Shown in pieces: positions 26,027 to 33,398 of a stretch of DNA of 64,000 nt (the first letter of the stretch is position 1; each line of letters opens with the position of its first letter). The notes under the pieces were generated by a model, which was not told the origin of the DNA, did not search any database, and was given only the letters and a program-made list of their open reading frames with translations. A program made the translations under genes and the position numbers. This DNA is from Anaerolineales bacterium (GTDB lineage Bacteria > Chloroflexota > Anaerolineae > Anaerolineales > UBA11579), in the NCBI GenBank assembly GCA_025808555.1, contig CP075526.1, positions 1,008,712-1,072,711 of the forward strand, given 5' to 3'.

Positions 26027-26057
26027 AAAGACCACAGGCCGCCAGCCTGTGGTCTTT
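26027..26057 (-). terminator. Attenuator terminator upstream of phhA
   Basis: Thirteen-bp perfect stem (26045-26057 with 26027-26039), loop of 5, followed on the minus strand by a T-run. It lies between the leader peptide stop and the phhA start, so it must be read through or disrupted for phhA to be expressed. Confidence 0.88.
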
Positions 26058-26079
26058 GGGATTACGAGCGTGTTTCGAA

Positions 26080-26166
26080 CTAGTCTTCCAACAGAACGCA
26101 GGGCAAAGCCGCCGGAGTGGTCTCAGCGTAATAATAGGCGTACACGTAAAGCGCGTGCTTAACCAT
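26080..26166 (-). CDS. Tyrosine-rich leader peptide (28 aa)
   Basis: Short frame MVKHALYVYAYYYAETTP... of 28 codons. Five Tyr occur in seven codons (residues 7, 9, 11, 12 and 13), far above chance. It starts about 4 nt after the predicted transcription start and stops 23 nt before the terminator stem. Codons 25-27 (CUGUUGG, complement of 26088-26094) can pair with CCACAG of the terminator's 5' arm (6 bp with one bulge), a candidate antiterminator. Ribosome stalling at Tyr codons when Tyr-tRNA is scarce should favour phhA expression. An ATG four codons upstream (26178) is in frame but overlaps the -10 box. Confidence 0.8.
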   Translation of the reverse strand: MVKHALYVYAYYYAETTPAALPCVLLED

Positions 26167-26176
26167 GCGTGCTGGC

Positions 26177-26205
26177 ATTCTAGCAGAAGGGGATTGGCAG
26201 GTCAA
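26177..26205 (-). promoter_or_regulatory. Sigma70 promoter of the leader-phhA unit
   Basis: -35 TTGACC (complement of 26200-26205), 17-bp spacer, -10 TAGAAT (complement of 26177-26182). Each hexamer matches consensus at five of six positions. Start is expected near 26170. Confidence 0.82.
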
Positions 26206-26299
26206 CCGCGGCCCAGGTTGCTGGCGGAAGCCGTGCTATCTAAGCGGTAAGTCTGGGGAGAAGTTCAGGTTGCGGGGGGGAACAGAAGGATGATGCTGT

Positions 26300-26372
26300 G
26301 GGCGCGATAGGACTCGAACCTACGACCTTTGCGATGTCAACGCAACGCTCTAACCAGCTGAGCTACGCGCCC
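26300..26372 (-). tRNA. tRNA-Val (anticodon GAC)
   Basis: 73-nt cloverleaf on the minus strand: acceptor GGGCGCG/CGCGCCC, D-arm GCTCAGCTGGTTAGAGC, anticodon stem TTGCG/CGCAA with loop TTGACAT, and T-arm with GGTTCGAGTCC. Anticodon GAC reads valine. CCA is not encoded. Confidence 0.95.
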
Positions 26373-26394
26373 ATACGCTGCCTGCGGCAGCTTT

Positions 26395-26422
26395 TGGAGT
26401 TTGGAAACACCACCAAACTCCA
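26395..26422. repeat. Intergenic hairpin TGGAGTTTGG/CCAAACTCCA
   Basis: Ten-bp perfect stem with an 8-base loop between asnB and the tRNA gene. There is no T-run on the minus strand. It shares the stem GGAGTTTG/CAAACTCC with the hairpin at 17457-17477. The remaining bases between 26373 and 26441 include a short GCTGCC/GGCAGC dyad and nothing else I can name. Confidence 0.5.
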
Positions 26423-26441
26423 GATAATTTCAAGGCCATGA

Positions 26442-28340
26442 TTATAGCGCGGTTTCATTTTGCCTTGCCCATAGAGCAAGGCAGGCAAGCGCCCACAGGC
26501 GCTTGCCATGATCCTGCTTGCCAGCCTGGTGCTGGGCGATCAATTGCGCCAACGCATCCCGCTCGAACCAGGCCGCCAGCGGGGCATCCGGCGCCAGCAG
26601 CAGCTGGCGCAGCCAGCCTTCCAGCGGGCCGCGCAGCCAGGCGCCCACCGGGATGCCAAAACCCTGCTTGCCGTGCGCCAGCACATCGGCGGGCAGTTTG
26701 TCAGCAAAGGCCTTGCGCAGCAGATACTTGCCCTGGCGGCCGCGCAGTTTATAGCGCACCGGCAGGCGCGCTGCCCACTCCACCAGCGTGTGGTCGAGGA
26801 ACGGGGAGCGACCTTCGAGTGCGTGCGCCATCGTCATGCGGTCAGCCTTGACCAGCAGCGCGCCGGGCAGGTAAGTTTTCATGTCGGTGTATAGCGTGCG
26901 GTCCAGCCGCGTGCGCGCCGGAGCGGAAGCGTAGATCGCCGCCATATCCTGCTCCGCCTGGCGCAAGTTAAGCCCTGTGGCAATTGCAGGCTTCCACAAC
27001 GCAGCCTTCTGCGCCACGGTGAAATATGAAGACCAGCGCAGCAGGCTGGCGCGCTCATCCACTTCGGTGAGCTGTGGAAGGCGCTTGATGCCGTTGCTCA
27101 GCCCGCGGCCCACCGGCCGGTCGCCTGCATCCGGCAGCGCGCCGGCCAGCGCCGGCACCATACTGCGCGTGACTGCCTTGGGCAGGCGCAGGTAGCGGTC
27201 CGCCAGCGGGTCAAGCCAATAGCGCGGATAGCCGGCGAAGGATTCATCGCCGCCGTCGCCATTCAGCGCCACGGTGACGTGTTGGCGAGTCAGGCGCGAG
27301 AGGTGATACAGCGGCAGCGCCGAAGGGTCAGCGAACGGCTCGCCGAAGTGCTGCAGGAGTGTTTCAAGTGTGGAGGGAATATCACCAAAGGTAAGAGTGA
27401 ATTCGTGATGGTCAGTGCCATAACGTTCCGCCACCTGACGCGCCAAGGGCAGCTCAGAGAAATTGCTCTCCTCAAAACCCACCGAGAAGGTTTTGACCGG
27501 GCCGCTGCTGGCCTCCGCCATCAACGCCACCACAATGCTGGAGTCTATGCCGCCGCTCAAATGGGCACCCAGGGGCACCTCGCTGATGAGGCGCAAACGC
27601 ACCGACTCGGCGGCGATCTCGCGCAGCTCTTCGCTCAATGCGTATTCGCTGGCAGCGTGCTTGGGTTCAAAGTTCGGGTCCCAATAGCGCTCGATGTGCA
27701 GCTGGCCGCGCTCCCAGATGGCGAAGCTGGCGGCAGGCAGCTTGTATATGCCCTCATAGGCGGTATAGGGTTCGGGGATGTATTGCAGGCTCAGGTACTG
27801 GTCGATCGCCGCCAGGTTGAGTTCAGGCTGGCGCGGCAGCACGCTCAAGAGCGGCTTCAGTTCGGCGGCCCAATACAGTTTGCCATCCTGCACCGTGTAG
27901 AAAATGGGCTTCTTGCCCAGCCGATCGCGCGCCAGCAGCAGGCGCTGGCGGTTCTCGTCCCACAAGGCCAGGGCAAACATGCCGCGCAAGTGGCGCAAAC
28001 ATTGCGGCCCTTCTTCTTCATACAAATGCACGATGCACTCGGTATCGCCATTGGTGCGCAACTGGTGGCCGCGCTGCAATAAACCTTCGCGCAGGTGCTG
28101 GTAGCTGTAGATCTCGCCATTGAAAACAATGGCGATGGATTCGTCTTCGTTGAAAATAGGCTGGTCGCTGCCGGCTACATCAATGATGGCCAGACGGCGC
28201 ATGCCAAGACCGATGCCGTTGTGTGCGTAATAGCCTTCACCATCCGGCCCGCGGTGAGCGATAGCGGTATTAAGCCGATGCAAAGCCGCCTTGTCCAGGC
28301 TGCGCCCGTTGCCGTCTGCAATGCCACAAATGCCACACAT
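26442..28340 (-). CDS. asnB: Asparagine synthetase-type amidotransferase (glutamine-hydrolysing)
   Basis: 632-residue AsnB-type enzyme. It begins MCGICGIAD, with Cys2 as the glutaminase nucleophile of the N-terminal Ntn domain. The ATP-pyrophosphatase motif LSGGIDSS is in the C-terminal synthetase domain. It is the last gene of the polysaccharide operon, 3 nt after a glycosyltransferase. AsnB homologues in such clusters often amidate uronic acid sugars, and a nucleotide-sugar dehydrogenase heads this cluster. Free asparagine synthesis remains possible. Confidence 0.92.
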   Translation of the reverse strand: MCGICGIADGNGRSLDKAALHRLNTAIAHRGPDGEGYYAHNGIGLGMRRLAIIDVAGSDQPIFNEDESIAIVFNGEIYSYQHLREGLLQRGHQLRTNGDTECIVHLYEEEGPQCLRHLRGMFALALWDENRQRLLLARDRLGKKPIFYTVQDGKLYWAAELKPLLSVLPRQPELNLAAIDQYLSLQYIPEPYTAYEGIYKLPAASFAIWERGQLHIERYWDPNFEPKHAASEYALSEELREIAAESVRLRLISEVPLGAHLSGGIDSSIVVALMAEASSGPVKTFSVGFEESNFSELPLARQVAERYGTDHHEFTLTFGDIPSTLETLLQHFGEPFADPSALPLYHLSRLTRQHVTVALNGDGGDESFAGYPRYWLDPLADRYLRLPKAVTRSMVPALAGALPDAGDRPVGRGLSNGIKRLPQLTEVDERASLLRWSSYFTVAQKAALWKPAIATGLNLRQAEQDMAAIYASAPARTRLDRTLYTDMKTYLPGALLVKADRMTMAHALEGRSPFLDHTLVEWAARLPVRYKLRGRQGKYLLRKAFADKLPADVLAHGKQGFGIPVGAWLRGPLEGWLRQLLLAPDAPLAAWFERDALAQLIAQHQAGKQDHGKRLWALACLALWARQNETAL

Positions 28341-28343
28341 GGG

Positions 28344-29486
28344 TCAGTCCGCCGTGGCCTGGTCCAGCAGGTTTGCATACTGGCTGGCCACGGTGTGCCA
28401 ACTATATCTTGTCTGCACGCGCTTGCGCGCTGCTGCCCCGAAGCTTTGGCGCAGCGCGACGTCGTCAATAATCTTCGCCAGCGCGGCTCGCAGGGCAGCC
28501 GGGTCCTCGCTGGGCACCAGCAGCCCCGTTTCGCCATCCGCCACCAGTTCCTCATTGCCGGCAATGCGGGTGGCCACGGCTGGCAAGCCACTCGCCATCG
28601 CCTCGAGCAGCGCATTGGGCATACCCTCGTGGCGCGAGGCGTAGGCAAACAAGTTAGCTTCAGAATATGCGGCGGCCAACTCGGCCCCCGTCTTCCACCC
28701 CGAAAACGTGATGCGCTCAGCGATGCCCAGACGCGCGGCTTGTGCCTGCAAATCGCCGCGTCGCGGGCCATCACCCACGATCGTCAGGCTCCATTCGCGT
28801 TCAGTCAGCCCACCCAATGCGTCCAGCAGCACATCCAGCCCCTTTTGATACACCACCCGGCCCACGAACAGCAGGCGGGCCGGCTGCCATTGGCGCTCGC
28901 CGGCCTGGAATTGCTCGAAGTCCACTCCATTAGGGATAACGGCGATCGGCACTTTGGGCTCAAACGCTGCACCGAGGTCGCGCAAGCCCTGGCTATTGGC
29001 CACCACGGCGCGGGCTCTGCGCCAGACCCAACGCAGCAGCGGCGCCAGCAGTCGGTGCTGCCGCGCAAAATCATACGGGCGGAAGCCGGGCACATCACCC
29101 CCGCGCAGGCTGACGATGTAGGGAATGGATGCAAAGAAAGACCAGAACCACACGGCCGCACCGCTCGGCGCGCCGAAGAAAGCGATGACTGCCTGCGGGC
29201 GTAAACGCAGCACCCACGGCAGGCCCAGCAAGGCTGCCGAGAGCAGGAAGGAGATCTGCTCGATTGTGCCGGACCGATCTTGCCTGGAGCGCAAAGCAGG
29301 CAGGCGCACCACGCGCACATCTTCTTGCTGCTCGTCATGAGGCAAGCCAGCAAAGCGTGCCGTCAGCACCGTGACGCGCCGGCCCAGCTGCGCCAGATGG
29401 CGAGCCAGCTGGGCGCTGGCGTTGCCCGCGCCGCCACCAATCGGCGGGTATTCACTATTGACGATCAGGATGTGCTCAGCTGGCAT
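28344..29486 (-). CDS. Glycosyltransferase family 4 protein
   Basis: 380-residue GT-B glycosyltransferase. The N-terminal acceptor domain starts ILIVNSEYPPIGGGAGNAS. The C-terminal donor domain has VIPNGVDFEQF, LLFVGRVVYQKGLDVLLDAL and the E-x7-E region (SRHEGMPNALLEAMASGLP). It transfers a sugar from a nucleotide donor to a lipid-linked glycan at the cytoplasmic face. It abuts the upstream membrane-protein gene with no gap and is followed by asnB after 3 nt. Donor and acceptor are unknown. Confidence 0.9.
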   Translation of the reverse strand: MPAEHILIVNSEYPPIGGGAGNASAQLARHLAQLGRRVTVLTARFAGLPHDEQQEDVRVVRLPALRSRQDRSGTIEQISFLLSAALLGLPWVLRLRPQAVIAFFGAPSGAAVWFWSFFASIPYIVSLRGGDVPGFRPYDFARQHRLLAPLLRWVWRRARAVVANSQGLRDLGAAFEPKVPIAVIPNGVDFEQFQAGERQWQPARLLFVGRVVYQKGLDVLLDALGGLTEREWSLTIVGDGPRRGDLQAQAARLGIAERITFSGWKTGAELAAAYSEANLFAYASRHEGMPNALLEAMASGLPAVATRIAGNEELVADGETGLLVPSEDPAALRAALAKIIDDVALRQSFGAAARKRVQTRYSWHTVASQYANLLDQATAD

Positions 29487-31469
29487 CTACGAATCACATT
29501 TGGGAATACGTGGCTGCAGGATCTCGATGCCAAGCTCCGGATAGAGGCGTAGCGTGTCGTATGCGCAAAGCACCGGCACAGACACATGCTGCACCCAGGC
29601 ATTGTTCTCCGCTGCCAGATCATCCTGACTTTCAGTGTAGATGTAATCGTGCAATGGGTCCGTAATGATCAATGCAAAGCGATGTTCTTCCAGGTTGTCC
29701 CAGAAACGGAGCAGATATGGCTGATTGTCGGAGATCGCCATCTCCATCAAGAAAAGTTTCTCGTACTCGTGCACCAATGGCGCATCCACCATGTGATAGG
29801 TCAGCAAATGTCGCTGAGAGATGAACAGCACTTCCTCACCCCGCGCAGTGTGCTCGGCGACCAATTGCTGAATCTCGGTCAGGGTGGCCTCTGCCACCTC
29901 ATCGCGCGGCAAGTTCAGCGGGCCACCACTGTAGACCGCGAAAAGCACTGGGATACTCACCAGCAAGGCCAGCAGCCAAGTCGGCAGGCGCAGATCGGCA
30001 GGTTTGCCCTTTTGGGGTGCATAGTCGCCAGCCAGCATGTAGGCGGCCAGCACCCACAACAGCACCATGTAGGCATCCATGTTGTGCAAGTTGGTGCCGC
30101 CGCCGATCTTGACGCTCACCACCAGCCCGCCGGCAAACAACACCGCCAGAATGATAAAGATGATCGCGGCGCGCAACGGCCCCAATGCAGTGTGGCTCTG
30201 GCGCAGGCGGATAAGGATCACGAGCACCAGTGGCAATGAAACCAGAAGAATGCCGGGCAAAACGCCAAGCGGAAACTCCTGCATTGGCCACAGCCGCCGC
30301 CAAAGCAAATCAGACGTAAACGCCGAGCCAAACTGGCCGGGGTCGGCGACGCCGGAACTGGCGATATAGATGGCGTACGCCGCGGCAGCCGCGGCCAAGC
30401 CCACAGCGCCCAGCAGCACGGGCTGTCGTAGGTAACGCCAGACCTGTTGTCTGGCGGGCCAGGCAACTTCAAGCAGGTAGAGCAGGGCTGCCAAGGCGCC
30501 GGGCACCGGCAGCCAGTTGATTCGGCTCAAACCCGCCCAAATTGAAGCGGCGACTGTGAAAGCCAGGCTTCGCCCAGGGCGTTTAGCGTCAAAACCCCAT
30601 AGCACTATAAAAATAGCCGGTAGCAAGTGATAAAACACCGCGCCTTGCATCAGATAAAGAAACGAGAATGCAACAAAAGGCCAGCGCCATTTGCCTAGTG
30701 TCAGGCGGCGGGCAAGCAGATAGCTTGTCAGCAGTGGCATGGCTGACCATAAAAGGGCCTGCCACAAGCGGTGCAACCACAGCGGCGACTCGGCCCACAG
30801 GAAGGGCAAGGATTGCAGCAGGTAGCGTGTAGGGTGCGTGATCGGCAAGGGCAACCGAACCCCATACACCTGCTCGCTGAAGTAGAACGAGGCCTGGTAA
30901 AACCGGCTCACCTCGGACCACTCAAGCGAGAAGGGATACGCATTCACCAAATTCAAGAAGGTGGCTGCACAGTACCAGGCAGCCAGGTATACGGCCGCCA
31001 GCGGCAACTGGCGAAGCCAATTGCCGCCGCGCCATACCGCCAGCAAACCGGCGCCAAGCAGCAACAAAATCACAAAACTCAGTAAGCGCGGAAAGAGCTG
31101 GACCAGAAAGTTTCCGTAGAAACCAAACAGCAAAATGGGATAGGTAAGCGCAAAAATCATCAGGGCGCGCGCTGCCAACCAGGGACCAGGCGGGCGCCGC
31201 AACCAGGCTTGCAGGCGGCTAAGCCAACCCAGCAAGCGCGGCGCGCCACCCAACCAGGCATACAGGGCCAGAAAACCGAGTGCGGCTGTAATAGCCTGCA
31301 GCGCGTAGAACGCTCCACGAAAACGGGCTGACGTAAAGATCAGCTCCATTTGCGTGATCTGCAAGCCGAACTGCTGCGTGGTCAACCCAAACAGCAGGCA
31401 CAGCAGAGGCAGGCCTAGTTTTAGAGAATAGGCAACATCAACTGATGAGAACGAGAACCTCAGCTTCAT
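29487..31469 (-). CDS. Large multi-pass membrane protein, GT-C-like
   Basis: 660 residues with a dozen or so membrane helices in the first 500, then a soluble domain of about 140 residues starting near DEVAEATLTEIQQLV. Topology and context suggest a GT-C type glycosyltransferase using polyprenyl-linked sugars, but no sure catalytic motif is visible. It overlaps the neighbouring flippase-like gene by 4 nt. The 684-residue protein at 33398 has a similar layout. Confidence 0.78.
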   Translation of the reverse strand: MKLRFSFSSVDVAYSLKLGLPLLCLLFGLTTQQFGLQITQMELIFTSARFRGAFYALQAITAALGFLALYAWLGGAPRLLGWLSRLQAWLRRPPGPWLAARALMIFALTYPILLFGFYGNFLVQLFPRLLSFVILLLLGAGLLAVWRGGNWLRQLPLAAVYLAAWYCAATFLNLVNAYPFSLEWSEVSRFYQASFYFSEQVYGVRLPLPITHPTRYLLQSLPFLWAESPLWLHRLWQALLWSAMPLLTSYLLARRLTLGKWRWPFVAFSFLYLMQGAVFYHLLPAIFIVLWGFDAKRPGRSLAFTVAASIWAGLSRINWLPVPGALAALLYLLEVAWPARQQVWRYLRQPVLLGAVGLAAAAAAYAIYIASSGVADPGQFGSAFTSDLLWRRLWPMQEFPLGVLPGILLVSLPLVLVILIRLRQSHTALGPLRAAIIFIILAVLFAGGLVVSVKIGGGTNLHNMDAYMVLLWVLAAYMLAGDYAPQKGKPADLRLPTWLLALLVSIPVLFAVYSGGPLNLPRDEVAEATLTEIQQLVAEHTARGEEVLFISQRHLLTYHMVDAPLVHEYEKLFLMEMAISDNQPYLLRFWDNLEEHRFALIITDPLHDYIYTESQDDLAAENNAWVQHVSVPVLCAYDTLRLYPELGIEILQPRIPKCDS

Positions 31470-32413
31470 AAACCAAGCTTCTTAAGCAACGGCTGGGCTT
31501 TGGAGATCCCCGGCAGCACATCCGAAAGGAACAAAGCCCCCGGCAGACTGGCCAGCATAAACATCAAGCGCACCAATACTGCAAACATCAGACTGTGCGG
31601 CTCTGAGACTCCGCCCAGTTGGCTAAAGGCGAAGGTGATGCTGATCTCCTGCAAGCCCAACGCATTGATGGTGAAGGGCACCAGGGTGATGAGGTACACC
31701 AGGCTCCACAAGCCGGCGATCGTCCATAACGGCAAGGGGTCATGCAGGTCTTCCAGCAGGATGTACATGGCTGCAAAGATGCATGCCATATGGACCAATG
31801 TGAAAAACAGTGAACTCAACAGCGCCCTGGGATGCGAGAGCCACAAACGGACAGCTTTCATTACCCGCGAAACGATCGAGCGCACCCAAACCAGCAGCTT
31901 GCCCAGCAGGCCGCCTGCGGCGAAGCTTCTGGCCACATTCACGCTGGAGGCATGCAAGAGCCCGCTGGCGAGCAACTTCTGTACGCCCACCGGTACCGCC
32001 AATGCCATGCCAACCAGCCCCACCAGGCGGTCCACCAGCAAGGACGCGGCAGACACCGCCGAGTCGTAGCCTTGCTGCAGCGCGCCCGCCAGGCGGGCTA
32101 CATCGCCGCCCACCGTGCTGGGCAAAAAGTTGCCCGCAAACAAGCCAGCCAGAGTGATGCGGATGCTTTGTTGCCAAGGGATCGGGATGCCTGCGGCGCG
32201 CAGTAAGACATGCCAGCGCCCGGACACTGCCAGGCGCGAGATCAGCATGAAGCCCATGGCCAGCGCAAAGCGGCCAGGTTCAATGCGCGTGATCGCTTCG
32301 GTGATCTCAGCCCAGTGTTGGCGCAGCAGATACACCATCAAAGCCAGCGCGGCCAGGGTGGAGAGAACACGTAGCCAGTTGGCGCGTGGCGTGGCGCTAC
32401 CGCTTTGGCTCAT
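31466..32413 (-). CDS. Lysylphosphatidylglycerol synthase TM-region/YbhN-like membrane protein
   Basis: 315 residues with about eight hydrophobic segments. It matches the UPF0104/AglD-like family (PF03706-type), e.g. RLAVSGRWHVLLRAAGIP, LAGLFAGNFLPSTVGGDVARL, LVDRLVGLVGM and INALGLQEISITFAFSQLGG. Members are proposed lipid or polyprenyl-phosphate translocases or accessory proteins of glycosylation. It overlaps both neighbours (17 nt with the GT2 gene, 4 nt with the next gene), consistent with a single operon. Confidence 0.85.
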   Translation of the reverse strand: MSQSGSATPRANWLRVLSTLAALALMVYLLRQHWAEITEAITRIEPGRFALAMGFMLISRLAVSGRWHVLLRAAGIPIPWQQSIRITLAGLFAGNFLPSTVGGDVARLAGALQQGYDSAVSAASLLVDRLVGLVGMALAVPVGVQKLLASGLLHASSVNVARSFAAGGLLGKLLVWVRSIVSRVMKAVRLWLSHPRALLSSLFFTLVHMACIFAAMYILLEDLHDPLPLWTIAGLWSLVYLITLVPFTINALGLQEISITFAFSQLGGVSEPHSLMFAVLVRLMFMLASLPGALFLSDVLPGISKAQPLLKKLGL

Positions 32414-33398
32414 TGATTATGTAGCGAACCCGGTAAATGGGTTTGGATTGTGACTCGTGATAGGTGCGCACCATCATCTCTGCGATCAACCCGAGCAGGA
32501 TGGACTGTACGCCGATCGCAAACAGCAGCGCGCTCAGAATGAACACTGGAGAATCCACCACCCCAGAACCGATCAGGAATTTGCGTACGAAGAGAAAGAG
32601 CAGGCCCAGTAAACCGATACCGCTGAAGCCAATCCCCACACCGCCAAATAGATAAATGGGCTTGTTCGCAAACCCGCTCAAGAACTTGACCGTGAATAGG
32701 TCGAGAATCACCTTGATGGTGCGTTCCAGGCCATACTTGCTGCGGCCAAACTTGCGCGGGTGATGCTGCACGGGCACTTCGGTGATCGTGGCGCCCACAT
32801 ACCCGGCATAAGCCGGAATGAAGCGGTGCATTTCGCCATATAGCCTGAAGCCAGTCAACACTTCCCGTCGATAGGCCTTTAGCGTGCAGCCGTAGTCATG
32901 CAAGACCACGCCTGTCACGCGCGAGATGAGCGCATTGGCGATCATGGATGGCAGCGTGCGCGTAATGAAGTTATCTTTGCGGAACTTGCGCCAGCCGCTA
33001 ACCACATCAAAGCCCTTCTCGATCTCAGCTAGCAACTTGGGTATGTCGGCCGGGTCATTTTGCAGGTCGCCATCCATCAGCACAATGATCTCCCCGGTGG
33101 AATAGTCAATACCGGCAGAGATCGCCGCAGTTTGCCCAAAATTGCGGCGCAAGGCAACCACGCGAGTGTGTTTGGGATCGCGCGCCGCCAGCACTTCCAT
33201 CGCCTGCAAGCTGCCATCGCTGCTGCCGTCATCCACCAGCACCAGTTCCCAGGCGTACCTGGCATTGCGAAATGCCGCGGTGATCTGCTGATGCAGCAGG
33301 GGCACGTTCTTTACCTCGTTGTACACAGGCACAACTACAGACACCCACATTGGGGCGGTCTTGCGAGAAGCCGGGCGTTGTTTCTTTACAGTTGGCAT
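32397..33398 (-). CDS. Family 2 glycosyltransferase with C-terminal membrane segments (DPM1/GtrB-like)
   Basis: 333 residues. The GT-A domain begins VSVVVPVYNEVKNVPLL, carries VLVDDGSSDGSL and the metal-binding LMDGDLQNDP (DxD), and includes the usual GVVLHDYGCTLKAYRREV. Two C-terminal membrane helices (about 240-270 and 280-305) anchor it. It probably loads a sugar onto polyprenyl phosphate for the GT-C-like proteins encoded on either side. It shares one base with the upstream gene. Confidence 0.92.
   Translation of the reverse strand: MPTVKKQRPASRKTAPMWVSVVVPVYNEVKNVPLLHQQITAAFRNARYAWELVLVDDGSSDGSLQAMEVLAARDPKHTRVVALRRNFGQTAAISAGIDYSTGEIIVLMDGDLQNDPADIPKLLAEIEKGFDVVSGWRKFRKDNFITRTLPSMIANALISRVTGVVLHDYGCTLKAYRREVLTGFRLYGEMHRFIPAYAGYVGATITEVPVQHHPRKFGRSKYGLERTIKVILDLFTVKFLSGFANKPIYLFGGVGIGFSGIGLLGLLFLFVRKFLIGSGVVDSPVFILSALLFAIGVQSILLGLIAEMMVRTYHESQSKPIYRVRYIINEPKR

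Noticed and set aside
25155-26162. Open frame of 335 codons on the plus strand
   Set aside because: Antisense to phhA and its leader; contains the attenuator in the wrong orientation and no recognisable domain.
28095-29204. Open frame of 369 codons on the plus strand
   Set aside because: Antisense to asnB and the GT4 gene; shadow of high GC coding sequence.
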